Positions 35,347 through 42,934 of a stretch of DNA of 64,000 bases are shown here, in pieces. The DNA comes from Actinospineispora acaciae DSM 45401 (GTDB lineage: Bacteria; Actinomycetota; Actinomycetes; Mycobacteriales; Pseudonocardiaceae), in assembly GCF_000620785.1 (NCBI RefSeq), contig NZ_JIAI01000001.1, positions 1,907,217 through 1,971,216 of the forward strand. The letters run 5' to 3'. A program made the position numbers and the translations under genes. The first letter of the stretch is position 1. Each line of letters starts with the position of its first letter. The notes under the pieces were generated by a model. The model had not been told where the DNA came from. It did not search any database and was given only the letters and a program-made list of their open reading frames with translations.

Positions 35347-35362
35347 GGTCATAGTATGAAAT
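35347..35362 (+). promoter_or_regulatory. Predicted IclR-regulon box upstream of the permease unit
   Basis: GGTCATAGTATGAAAT. It matches TCA-N3-YA-TGAAA and lies 76-91 bp upstream of the permease ATG at 35271, within the gap after the E2 gene's stop. Confidence 0.5.
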
Positions 35363-35372
35363 TGCGTAGCGG

Positions 35373-36533
35373 CTAGAGCAGGGCGAGCGGGGTCTCCAGC
35401 AGGGCGCGGACGCGGGCCAGGAACGCCGCGGCGTCCGCGCCGTAGAGGATGCGGTGGTCGCAGGTGAGGGTGAGCGTCAGCCGGGTGCCCACGGTGACCC
35501 GGCCTGCATCGACGACCGGCACGTCCGCCAGCGCGCCGACGGCCAGGATGCCGGCCTGGCCCCGGTTGATGATCGCGGTGAACTCGGTGACGCCGAACAT
35601 GCCGAGGTTGCTGACCGTGAACGTGCCGCCGGCCTGCTCGTCCGGGGTGAGCCGGCCGTCGCGGGCCTTGGCGGCCAGCGCCCGCGTCTGCGCCGCGATC
35701 TGGGTGAGCGGCTTTCGGTCGGCGTCGACGACGGTCGGGACGAGCAGCGAGTCGGGCACGGCCACCGCGATCCCGACGTTCACCCGCCGGTGCAGCTCGA
35801 ACGTCCCGTCCCGGTAGGCGCCGTTCGCGCGCGGGTGCTCGCGCAGCGCCAGTGCCGCCGCCTTGACGACCATGTCGTTGAGCGACGGGGCCTCGGCCGC
35901 GAGCGTGGTGAGCTGCCGTCGCAGGCTCACGGCCTCGGCCATGTCGATCGCCATGCTGACCGTGAACTCCGGCACCGTCGCCTTCGTCTCCGCCATCCGC
36001 TGCGCGATCGTCCGCCGCGCCCGGGACAGCGCCACGACCTCTACCTCGGGTTCGGGTACGGGCTCGGGTAGGGGCTCGGGCTCTGGCTCGCGGGCCGGCG
36101 CCGGGGTTGCCGGGCGGGCGGCCGCTTCGACGTCGGCCCTGACGATCCGCCCGTTCGGGCCCGAACCCGTTACGGCGGCGAGGTCGACACCCAGTTTCTG
36201 GGCCAGCCGCCGCGCGACCGGCGACGCCGAGGCGGGCCGACCGGGCGCGGTGGGCTCGGGTCGCGGCGCGGCGCCGTCCTCCGGCGAGGTGGCGGTGCCG
36301 GGTTCCTCGTCGATGCGGGCGATCGGCGACCCGATCGGCACGACGGCGCCCTCCGCCCTGACGATCGTGAGGACGCCCGACGAGTCCGCCTCGTGGGCCA
36401 CCGTCGCCTTGTCCGTCTCGATCTCGACGATCTCGTCGCCGCGCCGGACCGCCTCGCCGGATGCCTTCAGCCAGTGCACGATGGTGCCTTCCTCCATCGA
36501 GTCGGACAGTCGCGGCATGATCACTTCGGACAT
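35373..36533 (-). CDS. 2-oxoacid dehydrogenase E2 (dihydrolipoamide acyltransferase)
   Basis: A 386-residue E2. The lipoyl domain (1-75) has the lipoyl Lys at 42 (EIETDKATVAHEA), an acidic/proline linker, a peripheral subunit-binding domain (about 102-138; SPVARRLAQKLGVDL, GSGPNGRIVRADV) and a catalytic domain with His 360 in CDHRILYGADAA near the C-terminus. The usual Asp of DHRxxDG is Tyr here, as in some other family members. ATG 36533 follows GAGGTG. The cognate E1 alpha/beta pair is probably the one at 44560-46493; no E3 gene lies in the window. Whether the complex is acetoin-, pyruvate- or branched-chain-type cannot be decided. Confidence 0.92.
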   Translation of the reverse strand: MSEVIMPRLSDSMEEGTIVHWLKASGEAVRRGDEIVEIETDKATVAHEADSSGVLTIVRAEGAVVPIGSPIARIDEEPGTATSPEDGAAPRPEPTAPGRPASASPVARRLAQKLGVDLAAVTGSGPNGRIVRADVEAAARPATPAPAREPEPEPLPEPVPEPEVEVVALSRARRTIAQRMAETKATVPEFTVSMAIDMAEAVSLRRQLTTLAAEAPSLNDMVVKAAALALREHPRANGAYRDGTFELHRRVNVGIAVAVPDSLLVPTVVDADRKPLTQIAAQTRALAAKARDGRLTPDEQAGGTFTVSNLGMFGVTEFTAIINRGQAGILAVGALADVPVVDAGRVTVGTRLTLTLTCDHRILYGADAAAFLARVRALLETPLALL

Positions 36534-36550
36534 CGGCACCTCGTCAGGCT

Positions 36551-36587
36551 TTTTCATCATTTGTCTTGTTGCTAGGGTATATGAACA
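36551..36587. promoter_or_regulatory. Divergent promoter region with two weaker regulon boxes
   Basis: Between the E2 and SDR genes lie AGGGTATATGAACA (36574-36587, plus strand), which keeps YA-TGAAC but has lost the left TCA arm, and GACAAATGATGAAAA (minus strand, 36551-36565). The first shares the 12-mer GTATATGAACAA with the iclR promoter at 39529-39540. Confidence 0.4.
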
Positions 36588-36620
36588 ACCTGGTCGACCG
36601 CACGAAGGAGGCGCCGGATC

Positions 36621-37412
36621 GTGAACATCGCGGCGGGGCGGAAGGCGCTGGTCACCGGCGGCGCCTCCGGCATCGGATTGGAAGTGGCGCGCCAGCTCGC
36701 CGCCGAGGGCGCGGCGGTCGCCCTGCTGGACCTCGACGAGGAAAAACTCGCGGCGGCGGCGGCCGATGTCGGCGCGGGCACGGTGACCGTCCGCGCCGAC
36801 GTGGGCTCGCCCGGCCAGGTGCGCGCGGCGGTCGAGGGCGCCGTCGACCGGCTGGGCGGGCTCGACACCCTGGTCATCTGCGCCGGCGTGATCCACGTCA
36901 AGCCGCTCGCCGAGGTCACCGAGGCGGACTGGGACCACACCCTCGACGTCAACCTCAAGGGCGCCTTCCTGTGCTGCCAGGCGGCGGAGTCCGCGTTGCG
37001 CGCGAGCCGCCGCGGCCGCATCGTGACGATCAGTTCCGACGCCGGCCGCCGGGGCGTGCCGCACCTGCTCGCCTACAGCGCCTCGAAGTTCGGCCTGGTG
37101 GGCCTCACCGAGTCGCTCGCCGCCGAGCTGGCGCCCTCGGTCACGGTGAACACGGTGTGCCCGGTCGGCGTCCCGACCACCGGCATGGGCCAGCAGCTGC
37201 TCTCCTGGAAGACCGAGCACACCGGCCAGGACGCCGACCGGGTCCTCTCCGGCATCGCCAACGCCATTCCGATGGCGCGCAACGGGACCGCCTCGGATGT
37301 CGCGAACGCCGTCCTCTACTTCGTCTCCGAGGCCGCGAGCTTCATCACCGGCGTGTCCCTGGACGTCGACGGCGGCTCGCGGCTCAACACCCTGCCCGGG
37401 GCTGCCGAGTGA
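36621..37412 (+). CDS. Short-chain dehydrogenase/reductase (sugar or hydroxy-acid type)
   Basis: A 263-residue classical SDR. The NAD(P) motif TGGASGIG is near residues 12-19, with an acidic LLDLDEEKL suggesting NAD preference; CAGVI replaces the usual NNAG; catalytic Ser is in TISSDAG and the YxxxK motif is YSASK; the C-terminal FITGVSLDVDGG is typical. GTG 36621 follows AAGGAGG by eight bases. It is followed by a lactonase-type amidohydrolase, which suits a dehydrogenase producing a sugar lactone, for example L-fucose- or L-rhamnose-dehydrogenase-like. Substrate is inferred from context only. Confidence 0.88.
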   Translation: MNIAAGRKALVTGGASGIGLEVARQLAAEGAAVALLDLDEEKLAAAAADVGAGTVTVRADVGSPGQVRAAVEGAVDRLGGLDTLVICAGVIHVKPLAEVTEADWDHTLDVNLKGAFLCCQAAESALRASRRGRIVTISSDAGRRGVPHLLAYSASKFGLVGLTESLAAELAPSVTVNTVCPVGVPTTGMGQQLLSWKTEHTGQDADRVLSGIANAIPMARNGTASDVANAVLYFVSEAASFITGVSLDVDGGSRLNTLPGAAE

Positions 37413-37488
37413 GCCCACAACGGAACGCGCCCAGCCTGGCCACCGCGAACGCGCTCCACGCCGAGCGCAGCGAGGCAGGTGTCACAGC

Positions 37489-38373
37489 GTGAGCCGTCCG
37501 CCGTTCACCGACTCGCACGTGCACTTCTTCGACCTGCGCGCTCCCGAGCTGCACTACGAATGGCTCCGGCCGGGCGGTGACGACGAGGAGACGGAGTTCC
37601 TCGGCGACTACTCGGCGATGCGCGCCGAGCGCTACTGGGCCGACGACTTCATCGCCGAGACCCGGTTCCAGAACGTCCGGCGGGTGATCCACGTGCAGGC
37701 CGCCCTGGGCATCGACGACCCCGTCGAGGAGACCCGGTGGCTGGAGGCGTTCCGGGAGCGGCTCGGCGTTCCGCACGCGATCGTCGCGCACGTCGACCTG
37801 GCCGCGCCGGACGCGGGCCGGACGCTGCAGCGTCACCTCGCCGCGTCGCCCGTGGTCCGGGGCGTGCGCGACCTGCGCTACGACGGCTACCTGACGGACC
37901 CGGCGTGGGAGGCCGGGTTCGCGCTGCTCGGCGAGCTGGGCCTGGTGTGCTGTGACGATCCGCTGCTGGAGCACGTGCCGGCGGCCGCCGCGCTCGCGGC
38001 TCGCCACCCCGAGGTCACCTTCTGCGTGGACCACGCGCTGGCGCCCCGCCGGCGCGACCCCGAGTACTTCTCGGCGTGGCGGGAGGCGATCGGCGCCATG
38101 GCCGCCGTCCCTACGGCCGTCATGAAGATCTCCGGGCTCGGCATGGGCGACCACGCCTGGACCGTCGACTCGCTGCGGCCCTGGGTGCTCGCGTGCATCG
38201 AGGCGTTCGGGGTGGAGCGCTCGTTCTTCGGCACGAACTGGCCGGTCGACCGCATCTACAGCTCGTACGGCGACGTGCTCGACGCCTACGCCGAGATCAT
38301 CGCCGATTTCTCCGAGGATGAGCGGCGCGCGCTGTTCGGTGAGAACGCGCGGCGCATATTCCGAATCGGTTGA
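37489..38373 (+). CDS. Amidohydrolase-2 family lactonase-like protein
   Basis: A 294-residue TIM-barrel protein of the family that includes sugar-acid and pyrone lactonases. The N-terminal HxH is in DSHVHFFDLR, another candidate catalytic His in CVDHALAPRR, and the C-terminal motif is FFGTNWPVDRIY, where many relatives have an active-site Asp (GSDWP) but this subgroup has Asn. GTG 37489 is the likely start. The 76 bp after the SDR contain nothing notable. With the upstream SDR it fits oxidation of a sugar to its lactone followed by ring opening. Confidence 0.85.
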   Translation: MSRPPFTDSHVHFFDLRAPELHYEWLRPGGDDEETEFLGDYSAMRAERYWADDFIAETRFQNVRRVIHVQAALGIDDPVEETRWLEAFRERLGVPHAIVAHVDLAAPDAGRTLQRHLAASPVVRGVRDLRYDGYLTDPAWEAGFALLGELGLVCCDDPLLEHVPAAAALAARHPEVTFCVDHALAPRRRDPEYFSAWREAIGAMAAVPTAVMKISGLGMGDHAWTVDSLRPWVLACIEAFGVERSFFGTNWPVDRIYSSYGDVLDAYAEIIADFSEDERRALFGENARRIFRIG

Positions 38374-38451
38374 ATTGTTCGTACTCATGCGTGCCGTACC
38401 CGGGTGGTCAGCCAGGCTGGCTGGGCACGCCAACGACGCCAGGCACGCCTT

Positions 38452-38485
38452 GATAGATCGTTCTATTCCTGGATAGATCGTTCTA
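38452..38485. repeat. Pair of 14-bp direct repeats, GATAGATCGTTCTA
   Basis: Two identical copies start 20 bp apart (38452 and 38472), about two helical turns. Each contains the dyad TAGA-TCGT-TCTA. The sub-sequence CGTTCTAT also occurs in the iclR promoter (39545-39552). The arrangement suits cooperative protein binding, though the site is downstream of two convergent genes. Confidence 0.7.
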
Positions 38486-38561
38486 CTCGGGGGCAGGCGA
38501 GCGGGGGCGCGGGCGGGCGGCGGCGCGGGCCGCGGGCGAGCGGGGCGGGGACGCGGCCGCG

Positions 38562-38678
38562 GACGAGCGCGGCGGACGAGCGCGGCGGACGAGCGCGGCG
38601 GACGAGCGCGGCGGACGAGCGCGGCGGACGAGCGCGGCGGACGAGCGCGGCGGACGAGCGCGGCGGACGAGCGCGGCG
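38562..38678. repeat. Nine perfect tandem copies of the 13-mer GACGAGCGCGGCG
   Basis: Perfect 13-bp units start at 38562, 38575, 38588, 38601, 38614, 38627, 38640, 38653 and 38666. Because 13 is not a multiple of three, translation gives a 13-residue period in all frames. There are no spacers, so it is not a CRISPR array. It should be a variable-number locus between isolates. Confidence 0.95.
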
Positions 38679-38720
38679 GGCGGGTGCGCCACGAACGAGC
38701 ACCACCAACACGGACCTCAG

Positions 38721-39536
38721 CTAGGCGCCGTGCTGGCGGGCGTCGGGGTCGTCCATGTCGAGCATCCGGTCGGCGCCGGCGACGACGTCGAGCAGGGTCG
38801 CGGTGAGCGACTGGCGCTGGCGTTTGAAACGCTCGGTCGGGACCGTGATCCCGAACGCCGCCACGATGTGGCCGTCGTGCAGCAGCGGCGCGGCCACGCA
38901 GGACACGCCCAGGGCGTACTCCTCGCGGTCGTAGGCGTAGCCACGGCGGCGAATCCGCGCGAACTCCCGCTCCAGCGCGGCGCGATCGTGGATCGTCGCC
39001 TGGGTCAGCGCGACCGGCGGGTGCGCGCGCAGGTATGCCTCGCGAATCTCGGGCCACGCGTAGGCCAGGAGCACCTTGCCGTTCGCGCGGGCGTGCCCAT
39101 GTTGGTACGGGCCGCTGGCGACCTCGGCGACCCGAAGCAGCTGGCTGCTCTCGACCGAGGCCAGCACGCGGATGTCGTTCTCTCCCCAGTCGGCGAGGTA
39201 CGCGGTCTCCCCGCTGCGCTCGGCCAGTTCGCGCACGGCGGCGAGCAGCCCCGGCGAGACCGACTTCCCGCGCAGGTAGGCCTGCGCGATGATCGACGCG
39301 CTGCGGCCGAGCACGTAGCGCCGGCTCGCGTCCTTCGTCAGCAGGCCCTGGTCGACCAGCGTGTTCACCAGGTGGTAGACCGTCGGCAGCGCCAGCCGCT
39401 GTGCGACCGACACCTCCTTGGCCGTGGCCCCGCGCGGCTGCTGGGCAATCCAGAGCAACAGTTGCGACGCGCGCGCAACGGACTGGATCCGGGTACCGGC
39501 AACGTCACCGCTCGGCACCGACTGTGGATTGTTCAT
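38721..39536 (-). CDS. IclR-family transcriptional regulator
   Basis: A 271-residue regulator with an N-terminal winged helix (about 16-80; SVARASQLLLWIAQQP, AKEVSVAQRLALPTVYHLVN) and a C-terminal IclR effector domain (about 95-260; GHARANGKVLLAY and YDREEYALGVSCVAAPLL). ATG 39536 is the start. It is embedded in the glycoside island, and a box matching TCA-N3-YA-TGAA overlaps its own start codon, as expected for autorepression; similar boxes lie before most other units of the island. It is therefore the best candidate for the pathway regulator; its effector would be a sugar-acid or aromatic metabolite. Confidence 0.92.
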   Translation of the reverse strand: MNNPQSVPSGDVAGTRIQSVARASQLLLWIAQQPRGATAKEVSVAQRLALPTVYHLVNTLVDQGLLTKDASRRYVLGRSASIIAQAYLRGKSVSPGLLAAVRELAERSGETAYLADWGENDIRVLASVESSQLLRVAEVASGPYQHGHARANGKVLLAYAWPEIREAYLRAHPPVALTQATIHDRAALEREFARIRRRGYAYDREEYALGVSCVAAPLLHDGHIVAAFGITVPTERFKRQRQSLTATLLDVVAGADRMLDMDDPDARQHGA

Positions 39537-39545
39537 ATACTGACC
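39531..39545 (-). promoter_or_regulatory. Predicted IclR autoregulatory box
   Basis: Minus-strand GGTCAGTATATGAAC; the ATG of the iclR gene is part of the right arm. It matches the TCA-N3-YA-TGAA consensus in full. Confidence 0.5.
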
Positions 39546-39595
39546 GTTCTATCAGCGATGTTGAGTAGCGTCAAGGCGACCGGCCGCCGTCGGCG

Positions 39596-40948
39596 CTACC
39601 CGTCGAAACCGTTCTCCGCCATCACGCGGGCGTACCAGTGGCCGGATTCCTTGACCGTCCGACGCTTCGTCTCGTAGTCGACGTGGACGATCCCGAACCG
39701 GGCGGTCACGCCGAGCCAGAACTCCCAGGTGTCCAGCAGCGACCAGACGAATGCCCCGCGCAGGTCGACGCCGCGCCGGATCGCCGCGTGCGCCGCGATG
39801 AGGTGGCCACACAGGAACTCCCGCCGCGCCCTGTCGTCGACCGCACCGTCCACGACAACGTCGTCGAACGCCGCACCGAACTCCGTCAGCACCAGCGGGA
39901 AGTCACCGTAGCGCTCCTTGAGCCAGAGCAGCGCGCGGGTGAGCCCCTCCGGGTTGATGTCCCACCCGATGCCGGTGACCGGGCGGCCCGTCGGCACCGT
40001 CCGTACCCCGAGGAGAGCATCGACACCGGTCAGAGCGTCGTCGGCGGCGGCGACGACCTGGCCCTGGTAGTAGGTGACGCCGAGGAAGTCGATCGGCGCC
40101 GCGATCGTGGCGAGGTCGCCGTCGCGCACCTCCGGCCAGGCCTCGCCGTAGCGGGCGACGATCCGCTCCGGGTACTCGCCGCGCATGATCGGATCGAGGT
40201 AGAGCGCGTTGTCATGTTCGTTCATCCGCGCGGCCGCGGCCAGGTCGGCGGGGTCGCCGGAGGCCGGCTGGATGTCCGAGAGGCCGGTGCTGGTGCCGAT
40301 CTCGCCGGTCGCGTCGCCGGCCCGGAACGCCTCGACCGCGCGGCCGTGGGCGAGCAGCACGTGGTGCGCGACGCGCAGCCCGGAGTGCAGGTCACGCATC
40401 CGGGGCGCGAGCAGGCCGTCGATGTAGCCGCCGCCGGCGATCGACAGCGGCTCGCAGATCGTCATCCACCGGGGCACCCGGTCGCCGAGGCGCTCGTAGA
40501 CGACGTCGGCGTACGCGGCGAACCACTCGGCGCTGTCCCGGTTCATCCAGCCGCCCCGGTGGTGCAACGCCACCGGGAGGTCCCAGACGTGCAGGATCGG
40601 CGCCGGCGCAACGCCCGCCGCCAGCAGCGCGTCGACCAGCCGGTCGTAGAAGCCGATGCCCTTCCCGTTCACCGTGCCGGTGCCGTCGGGCAGCACGCGC
40701 GGCCACGCCACCGAGAACTGGTACTCCCCCAGCCCGAGGTCCCGCATCAGCGCGACGTCCTCCGGCCAGCGGTGGTAGTGATCGGCGAGCACGTCGCCGG
40801 TGACGCCGTCGAGGACGTTGCCCGGCGTGTGGGCGTAGGTGTGCTGCAGCGACATGCCCGCGCCGTCGGCCAGCGGCGAGCCCTCGATCTGGTACGCGGA
40901 CGTGCCGGCGCCCCAGGCGAACCCGTCGGGAAAGCGGTACCTGGTCAC
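39596..40948 (-). CDS. GH1 glycosidase with non-canonical glycone site (copy A)
   Basis: A 450-residue cytoplasmic GH1 TIM-barrel enzyme (start FPDGFAWGAGTSAYQIEG, where Gln contacts the glycone). The acid/base Glu 166 is in TICEP instead of TxNEP, the nucleophile Glu 356 is in LTEFG instead of (V/I)TENG, the HW of the glycone site is VWD, and the C-terminal binding motif is DTWEF instead of DNFEW. Both catalytic glutamates are present, so it should still be a retaining beta-glycosidase, but the sugar recognised is probably not plain glucose. GTG 40948 follows the SDR stop by eight bases. It ends a mutarotase/SDR/GH1 unit. Confidence 0.9.
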   Translation of the reverse strand: MTRYRFPDGFAWGAGTSAYQIEGSPLADGAGMSLQHTYAHTPGNVLDGVTGDVLADHYHRWPEDVALMRDLGLGEYQFSVAWPRVLPDGTGTVNGKGIGFYDRLVDALLAAGVAPAPILHVWDLPVALHHRGGWMNRDSAEWFAAYADVVYERLGDRVPRWMTICEPLSIAGGGYIDGLLAPRMRDLHSGLRVAHHVLLAHGRAVEAFRAGDATGEIGTSTGLSDIQPASGDPADLAAAARMNEHDNALYLDPIMRGEYPERIVARYGEAWPEVRDGDLATIAAPIDFLGVTYYQGQVVAAADDALTGVDALLGVRTVPTGRPVTGIGWDINPEGLTRALLWLKERYGDFPLVLTEFGAAFDDVVVDGAVDDRARREFLCGHLIAAHAAIRRGVDLRGAFVWSLLDTWEFWLGVTARFGIVHVDYETKRRTVKESGHWYARVMAENGFDG

Positions 40949-40956
40949 GGCGGGGC

Positions 40957-41754
40957 TCAGACCGCGATGCTGGCCTTGGCCAGCACGCCGCCGTCGACCA
41001 CGAGCTGCGACCCGGTGACGTAGGACGAGCGCTCGCTGAGCAGCCAGGTGATCGCCGCCGCCGCCTCGTCGGGCTCGCCGAGGCGGCCGAGCGCCACCTG
41101 GCCCCCGATCAGCTCGCGCATGGCGGGGACCTCGTCCTCCGGCACGTTCGCCCACATCAGCGCGGTGTCCATCGGGCCCGGCAGCACCGCGTTGACCCGG
41201 ATGCCGTGCCCGGCGTAGTCGAGCGCGACGCTGCGCACGAACGAGGACAGCCCGCCCTTCGACGACGAGTACGGCGTGACGCCGCCGGGGGCCGAGACCA
41301 CGGCCCACGGGGAGGACACGCAGACGATCGAGCCGCCCCGCCCGTGCTCCAGCATGTGCCGCAGCGCGCGGCGACACACCAGGAACGCGCCGGTCAGGTT
41401 GGTGTCGATGACGTCGCGCCAGGCGTCCAGCCCCAGCTCGTGCACCAGCCCGCCGCGATCGACCCCGGCGTTGCTCACCACGCCGCGCACCGGGCCGAGC
41501 CGGTCGGCGGCCGCGTCGACGGCCTCGGCGACCGACCGTTCGTCGCGCACGTCGCAGGCGAACCCGACGGACGCCGGCGCACCCCGCCCGATGGCCTGTT
41601 CGGCGACCTGGCCGGCGAGCTCGCCGTCGAGGTCGAGCACCGCGACCGAGGCTCCCCCGCGCGCGCAGCCGAGCGCGGCCGCCCGCCCGATGCCGCGCGC
41701 GCCGCCGGTGACCAGGACGGCCCCGTCGAGGCGCTCGTCGGGCCCCGCGCTCAC
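40957..41754 (-). CDS. Short-chain dehydrogenase/reductase
   Basis: A 265-residue classical SDR with TGGARGIG near residues 16-23, acidic VLDLDGE favouring NAD, SNAG, catalytic Ser in VSSPWAV, YSSSK and a C-terminal SYVTGSQLVVDGG. GTG 41754 overlaps the mutarotase stop (GTGA), so the two are coupled, and the GH1 follows closely. A sugar 1-dehydrogenase acting on the anomer supplied by the mutarotase is a reasonable inference; the substrate is not shown by sequence. Confidence 0.88.
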   Translation of the reverse strand: MSAGPDERLDGAVLVTGGARGIGRAAALGCARGGASVAVLDLDGELAGQVAEQAIGRGAPASVGFACDVRDERSVAEAVDAAADRLGPVRGVVSNAGVDRGGLVHELGLDAWRDVIDTNLTGAFLVCRRALRHMLEHGRGGSIVCVSSPWAVVSAPGGVTPYSSSKGGLSSFVRSVALDYAGHGIRVNAVLPGPMDTALMWANVPEDEVPAMRELIGGQVALGRLGEPDEAAAAITWLLSERSSYVTGSQLVVDGGVLAKASIAV

Positions 41755-42065
41755 AGCGCCCAGACCTCGGGCAGCACCACCGGCCAGCCGGTCTCCGGGT
41801 CGGCGTCGACGTACTCGATCATGTCGCCCACCGCCCGTTCCCAGCGCTGCGCCGCCGGGCTGGCGTTGAACGCGGCCGCCATCCGCTCGTAGTCGTCGAC
41901 CTCCAGGTAGCTGAACACGATGTCGCCGTACTGGTAGATGACGTAGGTGCGCACGCCGTTGTCGCGCAGCACCCGCTCCACCTCGGGCCAGACCGCCGCG
42001 TGGAACCGGCGGTACTCCTCGGCCTTGCCCGGCTTGGTACGCCAGGCGTGTCCTACCCGCTGCAT
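41751..42065 (-). CDS. L-rhamnose mutarotase-like protein (RhaM/DUF718)
   Basis: A 104-residue ferredoxin-like-fold protein of the RhaM family, which interconverts alpha and beta anomers of L-rhamnose (and L-fucose-like sugars). The conserved EEYRRFHAAVWPEVERVL carries the active-site His and Trp-Pro-Glu, followed by YVIYQYGDIVFSYLEVDDYE and the late AQRWERAVGDMI. ATG 42065 is preceded by GGTGAG; a start at 42092 would add nine unconserved residues. It is the clearest pointer that a deoxyhexose is processed in the island. Divergent from another SDR gene. Confidence 0.88.
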   Translation of the reverse strand: MQRVGHAWRTKPGKAEEYRRFHAAVWPEVERVLRDNGVRTYVIYQYGDIVFSYLEVDDYERMAAAFNASPAAQRWERAVGDMIEYVDADPETGWPVVLPEVWAL

Positions 42066-42085
42066 GAGCTCACCACCCAGTCTTG

Positions 42086-42115
42086 CCACCAAATGAAGCC
42101 TGCTTCACAATGTGT
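42086..42115. promoter_or_regulatory. Palindromic double box in the mutarotase/SDR divergent promoter
   Basis: CCACCAAATGAAGC (plus, 42086-42099) and ACACATTGTGAAGC (minus, 42102-42115) face each other and create the perfect core TGAAGC-CT-GCTTCA (42094-42107). The halves are weaker matches to the regulon box (NCA-N5-TGAA). Confidence 0.5.
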
Positions 42116-42157
42116 CCAGACTAGATGCACCCGGCACGTCAGTCCAGGAGCAGAAAC

Positions 42158-42931
42158 ATGAGCAGTTCGCCCGCCACCGGCCGGCGGTTGGCAGTCGTGA
42201 CCGGCGCCGCGTCCGGGATGGGCCTCGCCACCGCCCGTCAACTCGCCGATGGTGGCACCGCCGTGGTGGGCGTCGACCTGGACGGCGAGCCCGACCAGCT
42301 CAGCGGCGACACCGCGGCGTGGGTCCGGGGCGACATCGCCGAGCCGTCCACCTGGGACCGGGTGGCCGGCGTCGCCGCCGAGATCGACCCGGCCGGCGCG
42401 GACTGCCTCGTCTGCTGCGCGGCCGCGATCACCGTCAAGCCGTTCCTGGACACCCGCCCGGAGGACTTCCGGCGGCTGTTCGAGATCAACGTGCTCGGGG
42501 TCATCCGTGGGTTGCGGACGCTGCTGCCGCCGATGGTGGCCCTCGGCCGGGGCGCCGTCGCGGTCGTCTGCAGCGTCGACTCGCTCTTCGCCGAGGAGGA
42601 GATGAGCGCGTACGCGGCCTCGAAGGCGGCGCTGCTCCAGGTGGTCCGCTCCGCCGCGCTCGAACACGCGCGCGACGGCCTGCAGATCAACGCGGTGCTG
42701 CCCGGCGCGGTCGACACCCCGCTGCTGCGCCAGCACCTCGCCCACAGCCCGGACCCGGCCGACGCGCTGACCCAGTGCGAACGGCGCTCGCCGCAGGGCC
42801 GCCTGCTGCGCCCCGAGGAGGTCGCGCGGACGCTGTGCTTCCTGGTCAGCCCCGGGGCCTCCGGCCTGTCCGGCGCCGCGATCACCGTGGACGGCGGCCT
42901 CACCTCGACCTACGACTTCACCGGCCCATGA
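42158..42931 (+). CDS. Short-chain dehydrogenase/reductase
   Basis: A 257-residue SDR with TGAASGMG (NAD(P) motif), GVDLDGE after strand 2, CCAAAI in place of NNAG, catalytic Ser in VCSVDSLF, YAASK and a C-terminal GLSGAAITVDGG. ATG 42158 follows AGGAG by eight bases. It is a single-gene unit divergent from the mutarotase operon and convergent with the canonical GH1 gene (stops 4 bp apart). It is probably another dehydrogenase of the sugar pathway, for example for a 2-keto-3-deoxy acid. Confidence 0.87.
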   Translation: MSSSPATGRRLAVVTGAASGMGLATARQLADGGTAVVGVDLDGEPDQLSGDTAAWVRGDIAEPSTWDRVAGVAAEIDPAGADCLVCCAAAITVKPFLDTRPEDFRRLFEINVLGVIRGLRTLLPPMVALGRGAVAVVCSVDSLFAEEEMSAYAASKAALLQVVRSAALEHARDGLQINAVLPGAVDTPLLRQHLAHSPDPADALTQCERRSPQGRLLRPEEVARTLCFLVSPGASGLSGAAITVDGGLTSTYDFTGP

Positions 42932-42934
42932 CGA

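Larger units (their letters stand above)
38374..38720. repeat. Convergent intergenic region with direct and tandem repeats
   Basis: This 347-bp gap lies between the convergent lactonase-like and iclR genes. From left to right it has a palindrome CAGCCAG-G-CTGGCTG (38409-38423), two 14-bp direct repeats (38452-38465, 38472-38485) and a GC-rich stretch ending in nine perfect 13-bp tandem repeats. Open frames running through the repeats give repetitive Arg/Ala/Ser protein and are not credible genes. Confidence 0.7.

Noticed and set aside
38562..38678. CRISPR array
   Set aside because: The repeats are 13 bp, contiguous and without spacers, and no cas gene is in the window.
37384..39057. Open frames through the 13-bp repeat array on both strands
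   Set aside because: They translate to a monotonous 13-residue repeat with Arg, Ala and Ser, in several frames at once, and have no ribosome site or flanking domain.
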